A DNA stretch of 64,000 nt from Chryseobacterium sp. (GTDB lineage Bacteria; Bacteroidota; Bacteroidia; Flavobacteriales; Weeksellaceae): positions 1-64,000 of the forward strand of contig JAITUA010000017.1 in NCBI GenBank assembly GCA_031286615.1, read 5' to 3'. Below are positions 8,091 to 16,267 of the stretch, piece by piece; within the stretch, counting starts at the first letter, position 1; every line of letters starts with the position of its first letter. The position numbers and the translations under genes are program-made. A model generated the notes under the pieces. It searched no databases. It was not told the origin of the DNA and saw only the letters and a list, made by a program, of their open reading frames with translations.

Positions 8091-10823
8091 ATGGATCTAT
8101 TTATGTTAGTGCCAATTTTTGGTGTCATCGCTTTGCTTTATACATTTCTACAGAGCAACTGGGTAAATAAACAGAATGCCGGAAATGAAAAAATGAAAAT
8201 AATCAGCGGTCATATTGCAGACGGTGCAATGGCTTTTCTAAAGGCTGAATATAAAATCTTAATGTACTTCGTGGTGGTAGTAGCCATTTTACTTGCCGTA
8301 ATGGGATCAAGCAATGCCAATTCACATTGGAGTATCGGTATTGCCTTTGCTGTAGGTGCGGTATTTTCTGCATTAGCAGGTTTTATCGGGATGAAAATTG
8401 CCACTAAAGCTAATGTCAGGACAGCGGAAGCAGCAAGAACTTCACTGTCGAAAGCACTTAAAGTATCTTTTACCGGAGGTTCCGTTATGGGAATGGGAGT
8501 TGCCGGACTCGCTGTTCTAGGCTTAGGAGCATTGTTCCTGATCATTAAACAAATTTTTGCACCTGATGCCACAGTAGATTCTCACGAAATGGAAAAGACC
8601 ATTGAAATTCTTACCGGATTTTCTTTAGGAGCAGAATCCATAGCACTTTTTGCAAGAGTAGGAGGCGGTATTTATACAAAAGCAGCAGATGTAGGTGCTG
8701 ACCTTGTTGGGAAAGTTGAGGCAGGAATTCCTGAAGATGACCCCCGAAATCCTGCAACGATTGCAGATAACGTAGGGGATAACGTAGGGGATGTAGCAGG
8801 AATGGGAGCTGATCTTTTCGGGTCGTATGTTGCAACGGTTCTGGCAACCATGGTGTTAGGTAGAGAAACTATTTCCGATGATGCTTTCGGAGGTTTTGCT
8901 CCAATCCTTTTACCGATGCTGATTGCAGGAACAGGAATTATATTTTCAATGATCGGAACTTTATTTGTGAAAATTAATGATAATGAAGGTTCATCCACTT
9001 CCAGTGTACAAAATGCTTTAAACCTTGGAAACTGGGGTAGTATTGTTATTACAGCCATTTCATCCTACTTCCTGGTAACATATATCCTTCCTGAAAAAAT
9101 GGTTCTAAGAGGCCATGAGTTTACTAAAATGGGAGTATTTGGAGCCATAATGGTAGGATTGGTTGTGGGAACTTTGATGAGTATCATAACAGAATATTAT
9201 ACTGCAATGGGTAAAAGACCGGTTTCCAGTATTGTGAGACAGTCTTCTACAGGCCATGCAACTAACATTATCGGAGGTTTATCAGTTGGTATGGAATCTA
9301 CTTTACTTCCGATTATTGTACTGGCAGGAGGAATCTACGGATCTTATCTGTGTGCCGGACTTTATGGTGTTGCTATTGCAGCAGCAGGAATGATGGCTAC
9401 TACAGCAATGCAGCTGGCAATTGATGCCTTTGGACCTATTGCTGATAATGCTGGTGGTATTGCCGAAATGAGTGAACTTCCCAAAGAGGTACGTGAAAAA
9501 ACAGATATCCTGGATGCTGTAGGAAATACAACAGCCGCTACTGGAAAAGGATTTGCAATTGCTTCAGCAGCTTTAACGGCATTAGCTTTATTTGCAGCTT
9601 TTGTAGGAATTGCAGGAATTGACGGAATTGATATCTACAGAGCAGATGTTTTAGCTGGCCTATTTGTTGGCGGAATGATTCCGTTTATCTTTTCATCACT
9701 GGCAATTACTGCGGTTGGGCAGGCTGCCATGGCTATGGTGGAAGAAGTAAGAAGACAGTTCCGTGAAATTCCGGGAATCTTAGAAGGGAAAGCGCAGCCA
9801 GAATATGAAAAATGTGTTGCAATCTCCACAGATGCTTCCATCAGAAAAATGATGCTGCCAGGGGCTATAGCAATCATCTCACCGCTCTTGATCGGATTTA
9901 TTTTCGGGCCTGAAGTATTGGGCGGATTCCTTGCTGGTGCCACAGTATGTGGTGTTTTGATGGGAATGTTCCAGAATAATGCAGGAGGAGCCTGGGATAA
10001 TGCTAAAAAATCATTTGAAAAAGGAGTAGATATCAATGGACAGACCTATTATAAAGGTTCAGAGCCACATAAAGCATCTGTAACAGGAGATACCGTTGGA
10101 GATCCGTTTAAAGATACTTCCGGACCTTCCATGAATATCCTGATCAAATTAATGTCAATTGTTTCCTTGGTAATTGCACCTACTTTAGCAGTATTGCATA
10201 AAGACAAAATAGAGGCAAACAGAAAAGCAAAAATAGAAAGTCTTACAGGGATTACCAGTGCTGCAACAGGTGTAAGTGCAGATGCCAAAATAATTGCTGT
10301 AGTTCCGGGAGAAATTAAAGGACATCTTAATGAAAACGGTGACTTTGTATATGAAACAGGAAATGTTCAGAAAATAAAGCTGGATGGAGGAAAAACAATT
10401 GCTATAGGTGATGGAAGCCAGCTTTATCAACTTTATAATGTTATAAAACAAAAAGATAAATCTGCTTTAGATCCTAATAAATGGTATACCATTGAAAACC
10501 TTTATTTTGAAACAGGCTCAAGCGATTTGAAAGCAGGGTATGAGCTTCAGTTAAACACGCTGGCAGAAATCTTAAATGCTTATCCAAATTTGAAAATAAA
10601 ATTAGGCGGATACACAGACAACAGCGGTAATGAAGATAGTAATCTTAAATTATCAAATCTGAGAGCACAAACAGCAAAACTTAAATTACTTGAACTTGGT
10701 GTTGCTGCAGACAGAGTGGAAGCTGAAGGCTATGGATCACAACATCCGGTATGTGAAGCCAATGACACTGATGAGTGTAAAGCAAAAAACAGAAGAATTG
10801 ATGTAAGAGTTCTGGCTCTTTAA
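8091..10823 (+). CDS. hppA: Membrane-bound ion-pumping pyrophosphatase fused to a C-terminal OmpA domain
   Basis: Residues 1-700 are a membrane pyrophosphatase with many transmembrane helices. The substrate-site loops are visible: [11 protein letters not shown] with [20 protein letters not shown] (about 200-230), [12 protein letters not shown], and [15 protein letters not shown] near the end. It couples diphosphate hydrolysis to Na+ and/or H+ export. In [10 protein letters not shown] (about 478-487) alanine replaces the lysine that marks K+-independent pumps, so a K+-dependent, probably Na+-transporting type is predicted. Residues about 797-910 form an OmpA-like peptidoglycan-binding domain ([33 protein letters not shown]). 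Since both ends of the pump face the periplasm, this tail could anchor it to the cell wall. Standard length without the tail is about 700 residues. Confidence 0.92.
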   Translation: MDLFMLVPIFGVIALLYTFLQSNWVNKQNAGNEKMKIISGHIADGAMAFLKAEYKILMYFVVVVAILLAVMGSSNANSHWSIGIAFAVGAVFSALAGFIGMKIATKANVRTAEAARTSLSKALKVSFTGGSVMGMGVAGLAVLGLGALFLIIKQIFAPDATVDSHEMEKTIEILTGFSLGAESIALFARVGGGIYTKAADVGADLVGKVEAGIPEDDPRNPATIADNVGDNVGDVAGMGADLFGSYVATVLATMVLGRETISDDAFGGFAPILLPMLIAGTGIIFSMIGTLFVKINDNEGSSTSSVQNALNLGNWGSIVITAISSYFLVTYILPEKMVLRGHEFTKMGVFGAIMVGLVVGTLMSIITEYYTAMGKRPVSSIVRQSSTGHATNIIGGLSVGMESTLLPIIVLAGGIYGSYLCAGLYGVAIAAAGMMATTAMQLAIDAFGPIADNAGGIAEMSELPKEVREKTDILDAVGNTTAATGKGFAIASAALTALALFAAFVGIAGIDGIDIYRADVLAGLFVGGMIPFIFSSLAITAVGQAAMAMVEEVRRQFREIPGILEGKAQPEYEKCVAISTDASIRKMMLPGAIAIISPLLIGFIFGPEVLGGFLAGATVCGVLMGMFQNNAGGAWDNAKKSFEKGVDINGQTYYKGSEPHKASVTGDTVGDPFKDTSGPSMNILIKLMSIVSLVIAPTLAVLHKDKIEANRKAKIESLTGITSAATGVSADAKIIAVVPGEIKGHLNENGDFVYETGNVQKIKLDGGKTIAIGDGSQLYQLYNVIKQKDKSALDPNKWYTIENLYFETGSSDLKAGYELQLNTLAEILNAYPNLKIKLGGYTDNSGNEDSNLKLSNLRAQTAKLKLLELGVAADRVEAEGYGSQHPVCEANDTDECKAKNRRIDVRVLAL

Positions 10824-10837
10824 AATCATTACAATAC

Positions 10838-10869
10838 AACAAAAGCACTGCCTTGGCGGTGCTTTTGTT
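10838..10869. terminator. Bidirectional intrinsic terminator between hppA and the aminotransferase
   Basis: AACAAAAGCAC (10838-10848) pairs with GTGCTTTTGTT (10859-10869) around a TGCCTTGGCG loop. The A and T runs on both sides serve convergent transcripts, although the minus-strand gene ends 100 bases away. Confidence 0.75.
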
Positions 10870-10970
10870 ATTATTTGGATAGCATGAAAATGTGAAAATT
10901 AATAAATGAATATCCACAACCATCTGCGAAAATTAGTTTAATTTGTGGAAAGAACAAAGACATAAAAAAA

Positions 10971-12110
10971 TTAAAGATTCTTTTTCAAATGCTCCAACGC
11001 CTGAATAATCAGTTCATCTTTTTTAGCAAAACTAAACCTTACATAATCTGAATTTTGTTTTGAATTGTAAAAAGCCGAAAGTGGAAGGCAGGATACTTTT
11101 TTCTCAATCGTAAGCCATTTTGAAAACTCTACATCTGTCATTGTTGACGAAATATTCCTGAAATTAACCACCTGAAAAACACTTCCTTCTGCCTGTTGTT
11201 CTATCTGCAGGGGAGTTTCCTGGATTAACTGATTAAAAATATCCCTTTTATTCTGCATAGCCTTTTTATTGATAGCCGGATCAAATACATCCAGATACTT
11301 TGCAATAGCATATTGTGCCGGAGCATTGGCACTGTAAGAAATATACTGCTGATGGCATTGAAATCTTGCCGTTAAAGCTTCAGGAGCAAGCATGTAACTC
11401 ACTTTCCATCCGGAAGTGTGAAACATTTTGCCAAAAGAAAAAATACAGAATGTCTTTTCCCTAAGCCCAGGATGAATAAAAGAACTATAATGCTCGGCTT
11501 CATCATAGCAGTACGTATCATATATTTCCTCAGAAATCAAATAAATGTTGCGGTCCTTAATCAGTTCATACAATTGATTCCAGTCTTCTTTTTTCCATAC
11601 TTTTCCGGTTGGGTTTTGGGGAGAGTTGACAATGACAGCTTTGGTTTTTTCAGTAATACAGTTTTTAAACAAATCCCAGTTGATTGTAAAATCACCTTCA
11701 AGATCATAATAAACAGGAATTCCTCCATTCATGACAACAGCAGGTCCATAGGTGTAATAAGACGGTTGAATAATAATTACTTCATCATATTGATTTAAAA
11801 TGGATTTAAGGGAAGTATATAAAGCAAAGGTTGCACACGGGACAATGGTTATTTCCTTAGCGGTAACAGAAATTTTGTTAGTCCGTTTTGCATTAAAATG
11901 GATGATACTTTCAATCAAAAAGGGATTGCCGGAAAGAGGTTCATAATGATAAGTCTCTTTTTCGGCAGCTTCTTTTAAAAATATTTTAAGGCGTTCATCA
12001 ATATCAAAATCGGGAAGACCCAGAGAAAGATCAAAGCTTCCGTGCCTGATTGCCAGTTCGGACATTTCTGTAAAAAAGGAATAATGAGTAAATCCGTAAA
12101 TTTCATTCAT
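10971..12110 (-). CDS. PLP-dependent class I/II aminotransferase (methionine/kynurenine aminotransferase-like)
   Basis: A 379-residue fold-type I aminotransferase. GLPDFDID near the N-terminus, the NSPQNPTGK motif, the EEIYDTYCYD segment with the cofactor-stacking Tyr, and SFGKMFHTSGWKVSYM holding the Schiff-base Lys (about 227) are all present, as is the C-terminal VRFSFAK arginine that binds the substrate carboxylate. The pattern is closest to the YbdL/kynurenine aminotransferase group, which transfers amino groups from methionine, aromatic residues or kynurenine. It is a monocistronic minus-strand gene between two plus-strand genes. The specific substrate is not certain. Confidence 0.85.
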   Translation of the reverse strand: MNEIYGFTHYSFFTEMSELAIRHGSFDLSLGLPDFDIDERLKIFLKEAAEKETYHYEPLSGNPFLIESIIHFNAKRTNKISVTAKEITIVPCATFALYTSLKSILNQYDEVIIIQPSYYTYGPAVVMNGGIPVYYDLEGDFTINWDLFKNCITEKTKAVIVNSPQNPTGKVWKKEDWNQLYELIKDRNIYLISEEIYDTYCYDEAEHYSSFIHPGLREKTFCIFSFGKMFHTSGWKVSYMLAPEALTARFQCHQQYISYSANAPAQYAIAKYLDVFDPAINKKAMQNKRDIFNQLIQETPLQIEQQAEGSVFQVVNFRNISSTMTDVEFSKWLTIEKKVSCLPLSAFYNSKQNSDYVRFSFAKKDELIIQALEHLKKNL

Positions 12111-12270
12111 TTATTGTGCGGTTTAATCAAATATAATAAAAAATTAATATCGTATTGGGTTTTTAATTGAAGTATTGTTATTTTTATGATGAATAGCATA
12201 TGATTTTGTGATTTTGATGCCTCATGTTAGGATTCAATAAAATTTGTTATTTTTAAGAAATTTATTCTTT

Positions 12271-13311
12271 ATGAAAAAAATACTTATTCCGTTATTTGCC
12301 ATGGCTGTAGTAACCAGTTGTGGAACGGCAAAAATAGCTGATGGAAATTCTTCACATCCTGTTTCTACAAAACACAGCAAGGCATTTAACAATGCATACA
12401 AGGTAATCAACGCTGATGATTTAAAGAAAAATCTGTATGTTATTGCAGCAGATGATATGGAAGGGCGTGATACAGGAAGTAAAGGACAGAAGAAAGCGGG
12501 AGAGTATATGATTAATTACTATAAAAACCTTGGCATTTCAGGACCGAAAGCATTAGGTTCATACTATCAGAAAGTTCCGTCTGATTTTATGAAAAAAAGA
12601 GGTGGAGGTAACCTGCCTGATTCTGAAAATATCCTGGCTTTTATTGAAGGAAGTGAAAAACCAGACGAGATTGTTGTGGTTTCTGCACATTATGACCACG
12701 TAGGAACAAAAAATGGAGTGGTATACAACGGAGCAGATGATGATGGAAGCGGAACTGTTGCCGTAATGGAAATTGCAAAAGCATTCCAGCAGGCAAAAAA
12801 AGCAGGAAAAGGACCTAAAAGATCAATCCTGTTTCTGCATGTTACAGGAGAAGAACATGGACTGTTTGGTTCAGAATATTATTCCGAAAACCCTGTTTTC
12901 CCATTAGCCAATACCGTTGTTGATCTTAATATCGATATGATAGGGCGCGATGATCCTGCCAACAGAGGAAAACAATACGTTTATGTTATTGGTTCTGATA
13001 TGTTAAGCTCCCAGCTTAAAGTAATTAACGAAGCCGCAAATAAGAGAACCAATAATCTGGAACTTAATTATAAATATGATGATTTGAATGACCCTGAACA
13101 ATTATATTACCGTTCAGATCACTATAACTTCGCCAAACATAATATTCCTGTAGCATTCTTCTTTGATGGTATTCATGAAGACTATCATAAACCAGGTGAT
13201 GATCCGGAAAAGATTGATTATCAATTATTGGAGAAAAGAACCCAGCTTATCTTTACTACAGCCTGGGATATTGCCAATAGAGAAGAAAGAATTGTGGTTG
13301 ACAGAAAATAA
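12271..13311 (+). CDS. M28 family metallopeptidase lipoprotein
   Basis: ATG 12271 is preferred over TTG 12244, since it begins the lipoprotein signal MKKILIPLFAMAVVTSC (Cys about residue 17). The domain carries all expected zinc ligands of M28: His in SAHYDHVG, Asp in NGADDDGSGT, the catalytic Glu and ligand Glu in TGEEHGLFG, Asp in NIDMIGRD, and His in SDHYNFA. It is probably an aminopeptidase on the envelope, active on peptides taken up or released by the cell. Length fits the bacterial single-domain group. It stands alone, with a 49-base gap to the next gene's upstream region. Confidence 0.9.
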   Translation: MKKILIPLFAMAVVTSCGTAKIADGNSSHPVSTKHSKAFNNAYKVINADDLKKNLYVIAADDMEGRDTGSKGQKKAGEYMINYYKNLGISGPKALGSYYQKVPSDFMKKRGGGNLPDSENILAFIEGSEKPDEIVVVSAHYDHVGTKNGVVYNGADDDGSGTVAVMEIAKAFQQAKKAGKGPKRSILFLHVTGEEHGLFGSEYYSENPVFPLANTVVDLNIDMIGRDDPANRGKQYVYVIGSDMLSSQLKVINEAANKRTNNLELNYKYDDLNDPEQLYYRSDHYNFAKHNIPVAFFFDGIHEDYHKPGDDPEKIDYQLLEKRTQLIFTTAWDIANREERIVVDRK

Positions 13312-13381
13312 TCAGTAATTATAAAACTTTGACAAGGATTAAGATAAAATATTTTATACCTTGCATTTATCAACAATTACC

Positions 13382-13831
13382 ATGAACATCATTATTCGAG
13401 AAGCAAGACCGGAAGATATTCCACAGATACAGGTTGTAAGAAATTCGGTGAAAGAAAATACATTATCAGATCCGGGATTGGTTACAGATAAAGACTGTGA
13501 GGAGTTTCTTTTTCAAAGAGGAAAAGGATGGGTAAGTGAGACAGAAGGACAGATTGTTGGTTTTTCCATTGCAGATCTTAAAGAAAACAATATCTGGGCT
13601 TTGTTTGTACATCCTGATTTTGAAAACAAGGGAATCGGCAGAAAACTTCATGATATCATGCTCGACTGGTATTTTGAACAAAAGAAAGACGATCTGTGGC
13701 TTGGTACTTCACCAGGAACAAGGGCTGAGACTTTCTACAGAAAATCTGGTTGGAAGGAAACAGGCACCCATGGAAAAGGAGAAATAAAGTTTGAAATGAC
13801 CTATGAACACTGGAAAAATAAAATAGTATGA
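13382..13831 (+). CDS. GNAT family N-acetyltransferase
   Basis: The true start is probably ATG 13382 (MNIIIREARPEDIPQIQ); the longer frame begins at a TTG. The 149-residue protein is a single GNAT domain with motif A WALFVHPDFENKGIGRKLHD (the Q/RxxGxG/A acetyl-CoA loop reads NKGIGR) and a C-terminal FYRKSGWKETG strand-helix. It would acetylate a small amine or peptide; the substrate is unknown. It overlaps the VOC gene by four bases and that gene lies 10 bases before an endonuclease V gene, so these three form an operon. Confidence 0.85.
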   Translation: MNIIIREARPEDIPQIQVVRNSVKENTLSDPGLVTDKDCEEFLFQRGKGWVSETEGQIVGFSIADLKENNIWALFVHPDFENKGIGRKLHDIMLDWYFEQKKDDLWLGTSPGTRAETFYRKSGWKETGTHGKGEIKFEMTYEHWKNKIV

Positions 13832-14190
13832 CACCGAAATTAAAATCTATCAGACCTTTTATCGGAGCACAGAATTTTGAGATCAGCAGAAACTTTTATA
13901 AAGATCTCGGATTTGAAGAAGTTGTTCTCGAGCCTAAACTATCTCTGTTTATACGGGAGGAAATAGGCTTTTACCTTCAGGATTATTATGCAAAAGATTG
14001 GGTTGATAATACCATGATCTTCATGGAAGTGGCCAATACAGATGAATTCTGGGAAGAACTTTTATCTTTAAAGCTTACAGACACCTATGAAAATGTGAGA
14101 CTTACACCTGTAAGAACTATGGAATGGGGGAAAGAGTGTTTTGTGCATGATCCTTCAGGGATTTTGTGGCATTTCGGTGAGTTTTTTTAA
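13828..14190 (+). CDS. VOC (glyoxalase/bleomycin resistance-like) family protein
   Basis: A 120-residue protein with the paired beta-alpha-beta-beta-beta layout of the vicinal oxygen chelate superfamily: SIRPFIGAQNFEISRNFYKDLGF at the front and FVHDPSGILWHFGEFF at the end, the latter typical of this fold. Only some of the usual metal ligands are visible, so it may act as a binding (resistance-type) protein and not as a metal enzyme. The start codon overlaps the GNAT stop (ATGA, 13828-13831), so translation is coupled. Confidence 0.8.
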   Translation: MTPKLKSIRPFIGAQNFEISRNFYKDLGFEEVVLEPKLSLFIREEIGFYLQDYYAKDWVDNTMIFMEVANTDEFWEELLSLKLTDTYENVRLTPVRTMEWGKECFVHDPSGILWHFGEFF

Positions 14191-14200
14191 GGGATAAAAT

Positions 14201-14701
14201 ATGATTTACGCATTTGATACCTATTATTATGAGGATTATGCCAATACCGTGTGTATTGCATTTGAGGACTGGACATCTGAAAAAGAAGTAGAAGTTTTTA
14301 TAGAACAAACAGCTGTAAGTTCAAAATATGAAAGCGGAGCATTTTATAAAAGAGAATTACCCTGCATTTTAAGTTTGCTGACGAAAATAGCATTAAAACC
14401 TGAAGATATTATCATTGTTGACGGATATGTTACTTTGGATAATAGTGGAAAAATTGGACTGGGCGGCCATCTTTACGAAAAATTGAAAGAGAAGTATCCT
14501 ATTGTTGGGATTGCAAAAAATGAATTTACAACTCCGGATTCCCAAAGGAGAAGTGTATTCCGTGGAGAAAGTAAAACACCGCTTTTTGTTACTGCCAAAG
14601 GAATGAATGTAGATGAAGTTCAACTGAAAGTAGAGCAGATGCATGGCACTTACAGAATGCCTACACTGCTTAAAAAACTGGATCAGTTGAGCAGAACATA
14701 A
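14201..14701 (+). CDS. Endonuclease V-like protein (divergent)
   Basis: A 166-residue protein resembling endonuclease V, which cuts DNA or RNA near deoxyinosine or inosine. The order of acidic residues matches: Asp6 in YAFDTYYY (metal ligand), Glu in FYKRELPCILSLL (about 52), Asp in IIIVDGYVTL (about 73), then GLGGHLYEKL and VGIAKNEF, in place of the usual GLASHLG and GVAKS. It is shorter than typical EndoV (about 220 residues) because the N-terminal third is trimmed. It is third in the GNAT-VOC operon and ends before a hairpin with a T-run at 14711-14740. Activity is an inference from the conserved acidic residues. Confidence 0.7.
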   Translation: MIYAFDTYYYEDYANTVCIAFEDWTSEKEVEVFIEQTAVSSKYESGAFYKRELPCILSLLTKIALKPEDIIIVDGYVTLDNSGKIGLGGHLYEKLKEKYPIVGIAKNEFTTPDSQRRSVFRGESKTPLFVTAKGMNVDEVQLKVEQMHGTYRMPTLLKKLDQLSRT

Positions 14702-14710
14702 AAATTAAAG

Positions 14711-14740
14711 TCTTACTGTAATATGTAAGATTTTTTTTTA
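14711..14740 (+). terminator. Intrinsic terminator of the GNAT-VOC-EndoV operon
   Basis: TCTTAC (14711-14716) pairs with GTAAGA (14725-14730), followed by about nine T residues. Confidence 0.65.
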
Positions 14741-14746
14741 ACATTT

Positions 14747-14766
14747 AATATACCAATCGGTATATT
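14747..14766. promoter_or_regulatory. TetR-type operator 1 upstream of the thiolase
   Basis: AATATACCAATCGGTATATT is a 20-base palindrome with one mismatch. ATACCGATCGGTAT-like cores are typical of TetR/AcrR repressor sites. It lies just upstream of a -7 element TATCTTTG (14772-14779) and so would overlap the promoter's -33 region. No tetR gene lies in the window next to it. Confidence 0.7.
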
Positions 14767-14771
14767 TTAAT

Positions 14772-14779
14772 TATCTTTG
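14772..14779 (+). promoter_or_regulatory. Bacteroidetes -7 promoter element of the thiolase
   Basis: TATCTTTG matches the TAnnTTTG consensus. The region 20 bases upstream is occupied by TetR operator 1, and transcription would start near 14786. Confidence 0.55.
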
Positions 14780-14785
14780 TAGTAT

Positions 14786-14815
14786 TCCCTTGTGAAATAT
14801 GAGGGATTTTTTTTT
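14786..14815 (+). terminator. Short hairpin with T-run in the thiolase leader
   Basis: TCCCT (14786-14790) can pair with AGGGA (14802-14806), followed by nine T residues. It sits between the predicted start of transcription and operator 2, so it could attenuate the transcript. The stem has only five pairs. Confidence 0.35.
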
Positions 14816-14822
14816 CACTTTA

Positions 14823-14842
14823 AATATACCGATCGGTATTAA
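14823..14842. promoter_or_regulatory. TetR-type operator 2 upstream of the thiolase
   Basis: The core ATACCGATCGGTAT (14826-14839) is a perfect 14-base palindrome and matches operator 1 at all but one base. It lies 15 bases before the start codon, between promoter and gene, where a bound repressor would block elongation. Confidence 0.7.
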
Positions 14843-14854
14843 AAATAATATCCA

Positions 14855-16029
14855 ATGAAAGAAGTATTTATATTAGCTGCAAAGCGAACCCCGGTGGGAG
14901 GTTTTATGGGAAGCCTATCCGGATTTACCGCTCCTGAGTTGGGAGCTGCAGCAATTAAAAGCGCCTATGAAAACATAGGATTGGCTCCGGAATATATAGA
15001 CAGTGTATACATGGGAAATGTAATCAGTGCAGGGCTGGGACAATCTCCAGCAAGGCAGGCTGCTATTTTTGGTGGAATTCCTGTAGATAAAGATGCCACA
15101 ACAATAAACAAAGTCTGTGCTTCCGGAATGAAGTCTGCAATCATTGGTGCTCAGCAGATTCAGCTTGGTCTGGAGCATATTGTCATGACCGGCGGAATGG
15201 AAAGTATGAGCAATGTTCCTCATTACGTTAAGCTTCGCCAGGGAACAAAACTGGGAGACACTTATCTTACTGATGGTGTGATCAAAGATGGGTTGTGGGA
15301 TGTGTATAATGATTTCCATATGGGAAGTGCGGCCGAATTAGGGGTGAAAAAATATGGATTAACACGTCAGCAGCTTGATGAATATGCTTTGTTTTCCTAT
15401 CACCGGGCTCAGGAAGCGGCAAAAAACGGCAGTTCAGTGATGAGTTGATCCAAATATCGGTTGAAGGAAAGAAAGGCGCTATAATCGTAGATAAAGACGA
15501 AGATATTGATAAACTTATTCCTGAGAAAATTTCTGTTTTGAAGCCTGCATTTGAAGCAGACGGGACATTGACAGCCGCCAACTCAAGTAATCTGAATGAT
15601 GGAGCTGCAGCAATACTATTAGGATCTTCAGAGGCTATCCAACAGCATAATTTGAAACCCCTGGCCAGAATTGTAGCCTATGCAGATGCGGCTCAGTCTC
15701 CGGAATGGTTTACCACTTCTCCATCTATTGCCATTCAAAAGTTACTGAAACAGACAGGTCTCAATTTATCCGATATTGATTATTTCGAGATTAATGAAGC
15801 CTATTCCTCTGTTATCTTATCCAATCAGCAGATTTTGGGTTATGACCTGAATAAAGTAAATGTTTACGGTGGAGCGGTCGCTTTGGGGCACCCGATTGGT
15901 GCTTCAGGTGCAAGAATTATAACAACATTAGTTAGTGTACTTCGCCGGGAAAAAGGAAGATTTGGGATAGCTGCCATCTGTAACGGAGGGGGAGGAGCGT
16001 CTGCTGTTCTCATTGAAAATGTAAGCTAG
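14855..16029 (+). pseudogene. Acetyl-CoA acetyltransferase (thiolase) with a one-base frameshift
   Basis: The first frame (14855-15448) runs to a premature TGA. The second (up to 16029) continues the same protein in another frame. Together they make a complete thiolase of about 391 residues: catalytic Cys in KVCASGM (about 88), His in GHPIGASGA, and the C-terminal CNGGGGASAV loop. The frames join cleanly if one base is restored at 15431-15432, where GGC AG TTC should read GGC AAG TTC (NGKFSDEL). The cause is a one-base deletion or an assembly error. Thiolases of this kind make acetoacetyl-CoA or cleave beta-ketoacyl-CoA. Control by a TetR-type repressor is suggested by two palindromes upstream. 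It is distinct from the second thiolase at 53895. Confidence 0.85.
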
Positions 16030-16065
16030 ACAGGTAAAATTCATTAGATTTCATTCTTTTAAAAG

Positions 16066-16107
16066 AAAAGCTCTTTCTTAAAACAAAATTTGAGAAAGAG
16101 CTTTTTT
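16066..16107 (+). terminator. Intrinsic terminator after the thiolase
   Basis: AAAAGCTCTTTCT (16066-16078) pairs perfectly with AGAAAGAGCTTTT (16093-16105), with a T-run at the 3' end. Confidence 0.85.
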
Positions 16108-16267
16108 ATTTATAACAGGTTGATTATCCATTAGTAAAATGAATTATTTAATAAATACTAATAGATTGAAAAATGCTTATTTTTATTAAACTGACAAATA
16201 TCATTGCATTGTTATTTTTATTCATTCTAAATAAATATAAATTTGTCCCAAGAAATTTAACCAAAAA

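Noticed and set aside
8210-10451. Several minus-strand frames of 80-130 codons inside hppA
   Set aside because: They are antisense shadows of a highly conserved coding sequence.
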